This document shows positions 61,049-64,000 of a stretch of 64,000 nucleotides of DNA, piece by piece. Under the pieces are notes generated by a model. That model searched no databases. It saw only the letters and a program-made list of their open reading frames with translations, and was not told the origin of the DNA. Origin of the DNA: Alphaproteobacteria bacterium (GTDB taxonomy: Bacteria; Pseudomonadota; Alphaproteobacteria; Micropepsales; Micropepsaceae); the NCBI GenBank assembly GCA_019245415.1, contig JAFARO010000004.1:310001-374000 (forward strand), read 5' to 3'. Numbering within the stretch: the first letter of the stretch is position 1; each line of letters begins with the position of its first letter. The position numbers were made by a program, and so were the translations under genes.

Positions 61049-62395
61049 ATGAACCGCAAATTGTTCGGCACCGACGGGGTGCGCGGCCTCGCCAACAAGT
61101 TCCCGATGACGCCCGAGATCGCCATGAAGGTCGGCATGGCGGCAGGGCGGATCTTCACGCGCGGCGAACACCGCCACCGCGTGGTGATCGGCAAGGACAC
61201 CCGCCTCTCCGGCTACATGATCGAATCCGCCCTGGTTGCGGGCTTCACCTCGGTCGGCATGGACGTGTTCCAGTTCGGCCCGCTGCCCACACCTGCCGTG
61301 GCGATGTTGACGCGTTCGCTGCGCGCCGATCTCGGCGTGATGATCAGCGCTTCGCACAACGCCTATCACGACAACGGCATCAAGCTGTTCGGGCCCGACG
61401 GCGAAAAGCTCTCCGACGCGCACGAGGCCGAGATCGAAGCGTTGATGTCGAACGGCCTGGAAGAGGGTCTCGCCGCCTCCAACGGCATCGGCCGCGCCAA
61501 GCGCGTCGACGATTCCCAGGCCCGCTACATCGAGTTCGCCAAGCGGACTTTTCCACGCAATCAGCGTCTCGACGGATTGCGCATCGTGCTCGACTGCGCC
61601 AACGGCGCCGCCTACCGCGTCGCGCCCGCCGCCCTGTGGGAGCTTGGCGCCGACGTGGTCACCATCGGCGTCGATCCGAACGGGCTCAACATCAACGACG
61701 AGTGCGGCTCGACCGCGCCGGACGCGATGCAGCGCCGCGTGCGCGAGGTGCGCGCCGATTTCGGCATCGCCCTCGACGGCGATGCGGACCGCGTGGTGAT
61801 GGCCGACGAGCAGGGCCGCATCATCGACGGCGACCAGATCCTGGCGCTGATCGCGCGCTCCTGGTCGCAGAACGGCCTGCTCACCGGCGGCGGCGTGGTG
61901 GGCACGGTGATGTCGAATGCCGGCCTCGACCGCTACCTGCAGAGCCTGAACCTGAAACTGGCGCGCGCATCGGTGGGCGACCGCTATGTGATCGAAGAGA
62001 TGAAGCGCGGCGGATTCAATGTCGGCGGCGAGCAGTCCGGCCACATCGTGCTCTCTGAATTCGCCACCACCGGCGACGGTCTGGTGGCGGCGCTGCAGGT
62101 GCTCGCGGTCCTCGCCATGGAAGGCAAGAGGGCGAGCGAGGCGGCGCATCTCTTCGAGCCCTTGCCGCAGGTGCTGGAGAACGTCCGCTTCAAGAAAGGC
62201 ACGCCGCTCGAGGATGCGCGGGTGAAGAAATGCATCGAGGCCGGCACCCAGCGGCTCAACGGGTCGGGGCGCATCCTGGTGCGCAAATCCGGCACCGAAC
62301 CCGTGATCCGCGTCATGGCCGAGGGCGACGACGAGAAGCTTGTGCGCCAGATCGTGCGCGAGATCGCCGCCACCATCGAGGAAGTCGCGGCGTGA
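61049..62395 (+). CDS. glmM: phosphoglucosamine mutase
   Basis: A 448-residue enzyme that converts glucosamine 6-phosphate to glucosamine 1-phosphate for peptidoglycan and lipid A. Phosphoserine Ser102 is in [13 protein letters not shown]; the metal loop is [11 protein letters not shown]; the sugar loop is [19 protein letters not shown]; the phosphate loop [15 protein letters not shown]. Length and motifs are standard. It follows the Sul-like folP gene, the order known from many Proteobacteria and from the mobile sul2 context, where a glmM fragment persists. Confidence 0.97.
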   Translation: MNRKLFGTDGVRGLANKFPMTPEIAMKVGMAAGRIFTRGEHRHRVVIGKDTRLSGYMIESALVAGFTSVGMDVFQFGPLPTPAVAMLTRSLRADLGVMISASHNAYHDNGIKLFGPDGEKLSDAHEAEIEALMSNGLEEGLAASNGIGRAKRVDDSQARYIEFAKRTFPRNQRLDGLRIVLDCANGAAYRVAPAALWELGADVVTIGVDPNGLNINDECGSTAPDAMQRRVREVRADFGIALDGDADRVVMADEQGRIIDGDQILALIARSWSQNGLLTGGGVVGTVMSNAGLDRYLQSLNLKLARASVGDRYVIEEMKRGGFNVGGEQSGHIVLSEFATTGDGLVAALQVLAVLAMEGKRASEAAHLFEPLPQVLENVRFKKGTPLEDARVKKCIEAGTQRLNGSGRILVRKSGTEPVIRVMAEGDDEKLVRQIVREIAATIEEVAA

Positions 62396-62416
62396 CTGGT
62401 TCAGCTGCTACGGTGT

Positions 62417-62500
62417 CGTCATCCTGAGGTGCCCCGCGCGTGCTTCGGGGCTCGCTGCGCTCGCACCTCAGCATGACGCGCGGGGCCTCGAAGGATGACG
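62417..62500. repeat. intergenic palindromic repeat (CGTCATCCTGAGG type) overlapping the thiD start
   Basis: Begins CGTCATCCTGAGGTGCCCCGCGCG and ends CGCGGGGCCTCGAAGGATGACG; the halves are inverted copies with mismatches. It is a common alphaproteobacterial type. The final GGATGACG contains the ATG (62495) that is the best start of thiD. Confidence 0.8.
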
Positions 62501-63289
62501 AGTGCGACAACCGCCGCGAGCCCCCTGCGCGTCCTCGTCATCGCAGGCTCCGACTCGAGTGCCGGCGCGGGCATCCAGGCCGACATCAAGACCGCTGAGG
62601 CCTTCGGCTGCTATGCCCAGACCGCGGTGACGGCGGTTACGGTGCAGGATACCCGGCGCGTATACGAGGTCTTTGCACTGTCGCCGAAACTGGTGGCGGA
62701 CCAGATCGAAGCCTGTCTCGGCGACATCGGCGCCGATGCGATCAAGATCGGCATGCTCGGCTCGGCGGCGACGATCAAGGCGGTCGCGGCGGTGTTGTCG
62801 GGCGTGCGCATCCCGATCGTCCTCGACCCGGTAATGGCTTCGACCAGCGGCCGCGCGTTTCTCGACGACAAGGCTGTCGCGGCGCTGAAGGCCGAGCTGA
62901 TTCCGCTTGCGGCGCTGGTGACGCCGAACATCCCCGAAGCGCTGCGCCTGACCGGCAAGCGCGGCACCGAGGTGGCCGCACGCGCTCTGATGGCGATGGG
63001 CGCGCGCGCCGCCCTGATCAAGGGGGGCCACGCCACGGGCGCCACCGTCGACGACGTTCTGGTGTGGGAAGGCGGAGTCGACACCTACGCCTTTCCGCGC
63101 CTGAAGACGAAGCACACCCACGGCACCGGCTGCACGCTGTCGACGGCCATCGCCTGCGGCCTGGCGCAAGGCCTGCCGCTTCCCGTCGCCGTCGGTCGCG
63201 CGCGGGAATATCTCCAGCACGCGCTCGAAACCGCACCGGGCCTCGGCAAGGGGCACGGGCCGCTCGATCACCTGCCGAAGATGAATTAA
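62495..63289 (+). CDS. thiD: hydroxymethylpyrimidine/phosphomethylpyrimidine kinase
   Basis: A 264-residue ribokinase-fold enzyme that phosphorylates hydroxymethylpyrimidine twice for thiamine synthesis. It has VIAGSDSSAGAGIQADIKT, KIGMLGSAATIKA, VLDPVMASTSGRAFL, LVTPNIPEALRLTG and the anion hole KHTHGTGCTLSTAIA. The ATG at 62495 is inside the right arm of an intergenic palindrome. The ribosome site there is poor, and no alternative start retains the N-terminal motif with a better one. Confidence 0.95.
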   Translation: MTSATTAASPLRVLVIAGSDSSAGAGIQADIKTAEAFGCYAQTAVTAVTVQDTRRVYEVFALSPKLVADQIEACLGDIGADAIKIGMLGSAATIKAVAAVLSGVRIPIVLDPVMASTSGRAFLDDKAVAALKAELIPLAALVTPNIPEALRLTGKRGTEVAARALMAMGARAALIKGGHATGATVDDVLVWEGGVDTYAFPRLKTKHTHGTGCTLSTAIACGLAQGLPLPVAVGRAREYLQHALETAPGLGKGHGPLDHLPKMN

Positions 63290-63291
63290 AA

Positions 63292-63720
63292 CTACGACCG
63301 GTCCTCCCACGGACTAATCGCAGCGGCGCCGGTGCCGGCGAAATCCTTGAGATTTCTCGTTACGACCGTCATGGAGTGGACGAGCGCGGTGGCCGCGATC
63401 ATCGCATCGCGTTCGGGGCGCGGATTGGGAATGTGGAGGCGCGCGCATTGCAGGGCCACGGCCTCATCGATGGGGAACATGCGCAAATGAAACGTCGGCC
63501 GTACGTGCTCGTCGAGCCATGTGCGCATCGGTCTTCCTTGCGCCGGGTCTTTGCGCTCCATCAGCAGCACGCCGATTTCCAGTTCGAGAAGCGTGACGGC
63601 GGAAATGAACAGCGATGCCGCGTCGACGGAGTCAGACCAGCCTGCGACGCGCGCATTGGCCTTGCCGATCCGCACCTTGCGCAACTCCGACACGACGTTC
63701 GTGTCGAGCAAGTACATCAC
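63292..63720 (-). CDS. vapC: VapC-family PIN-domain toxin
   Basis: A 142-residue PIN RNase. Asp6 in MMYLLDTNVVSEL, Glu12, Glu46/Glu48 in TLLELEIGV, Asp105 in PERDAMIAATA and the TRNLKDF end fit the FitB/VapC subgroup. The start overlaps the antitoxin stop by four bases. It ends three bases from the convergent thiD gene. Confidence 0.93.
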   Translation of the reverse strand: MMYLLDTNVVSELRKVRIGKANARVAGWSDSVDAASLFISAVTLLELEIGVLLMERKDPAQGRPMRTWLDEHVRPTFHLRMFPIDEAVALQCARLHIPNPRPERDAMIAATALVHSMTVVTRNLKDFAGTGAAAISPWEDRS

Positions 63721-63971
63721 TCGAAGTCCGGAATCTTCAGCTTGATATCGAGCTTCGGCGGATTGAATTCGATGTCCTCGCCGCCCGGCATCGCCAATGC
63801 GTCCGCGATGCTCATCGGTTTGGCCGCAAGCTTGCGGTACTCCTCGATCGTCAGGAGCACATGCGCCGGCCGGCCGCGGTCGGTGATGAACACCGGTCCA
63901 TTGCTCGCCGCCTTCTTGGCGCGGCTGGTGTCCTGATTGAACTCGCGACTGCTGAGGGTGGTAATGGTCAT
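63717..63971 (-). CDS. Phd/YefM-family antitoxin
   Basis: An 84-residue antitoxin. The N-terminal Phd domain is MTITTLSSREFNQDTSRAKK then GPVFITDRGRPAHVLLTIEEY; the C-terminal 40 residues (MPGGEDIEFNPPKLDIKLK in parts) should bind the PIN toxin. A palindrome lies 14 bases upstream of its start. Confidence 0.92.
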   Translation of the reverse strand: MTITTLSSREFNQDTSRAKKAASNGPVFITDRGRPAHVLLTIEEYRKLAAKPMSIADALAMPGGEDIEFNPPKLDIKLKIPDFE

Positions 63972-63984
63972 CGGTGTCTCATTT

Positions 63985-64000
63985 GTAGAAATGTTTCTAC
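63985..64000. promoter_or_regulatory. probable operator of the Phd/VapC locus
   Basis: GTAGAAA and TTTCTAC are perfect 7-base inverted copies around TG, just upstream of the antitoxin start, matching the position of autoregulatory sites in the other two toxin-antitoxin loci of this window. The window ends here, so further sites may follow. Confidence 0.65.

Overview
The window looks like chromosome of a high-GC alphaproteobacterium. Evidence: trxB followed by a LysR gene, gpsA followed by YciI- and EVE-domain genes, folP followed by glmM, frequent ATGA/GTGA overlaps between genes, and several families of intergenic palindromic repeats of the kind common in Alphaproteobacteria. I cannot fix the genus; a soil or freshwater lineage near Rhizomicrobium/Micropepsaceae is a guess from gene content. 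I saw no tRNA, rRNA, CRISPR array, prophage or insertion sequence.

Layout. 0-2.3 kb: proton-translocating transhydrogenase (pntA end, pntB) and a small membrane protein. 2.5-5.6 kb: CPBP membrane protease, a bacterial pepsin-like aspartic protease, two small proteins. 5.6-8.6 kb: mmsA, a Phd/PIN toxin-antitoxin pair with a palindromic operator, EVE and YciI proteins. 8.6-11 kb: gpsA, a TetR regulator, a LolA-like carrier. 11.2-18.4 kb: putrescine catabolism (PuuD, PuuA and a SpuC-type aminotransferase), interrupted by an arsR-SRPBCC-SRPBCC-GST operon and a DUF2914 membrane protein. 18.5-22.7 kb: two secreted seven-repeat propeller proteins, three small proteins and a single-domain response regulator. 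22.7-27.5 kb: MATE exporter, an unannotated candidate small RNA with three C-rich loops, AlkB, a phosphatase, a GT25 glycosyltransferase and a hydrolase. 27.4-31.4 kb: acetyl-CoA hydrolase/transferase, a secreted methyltransferase-like protein, a secreted unknown, a glyoxalase-fold protein. 31.4-36.8 kb: a cupredoxin / histidine kinase / outer-membrane barrel operon divergent from an MFS transporter. 36.8-41.2 kb: VapBC, Lrp, trxB, LysR and a secreted repeat protein with a well-formed promoter and terminator. 41.4-48.7 kb: EF-G-like GTPase, aminotransferase, small envelope proteins, outer-membrane efflux protein. 49-53.3 kb: aldo/keto reductase, a two-gene acyl-CoA dehydrogenase operon whose second subunit lacks the middle domain, a secreted hydrolase. 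53.5-59.5 kb: flavin monooxygenase, two sulfotransferases, TetR regulator and carotenoid oxygenase. 59.5-64 kb: IspZ/YciB-like protein, a Sul-like dihydropteroate synthase, glmM, thiD and a third toxin-antitoxin pair.

The observations I rate highest are the candidate C-rich-loop small RNA at about 24.39-24.53 kb, the Sul-like folP next to glmM, the pepsin homologue, the acyl-CoA dehydrogenase with an apparent internal domain loss, and the cupredoxin-kinase-barrel operon. Functions are assigned from recognisable motifs and family resemblance read by eye; no search was run.
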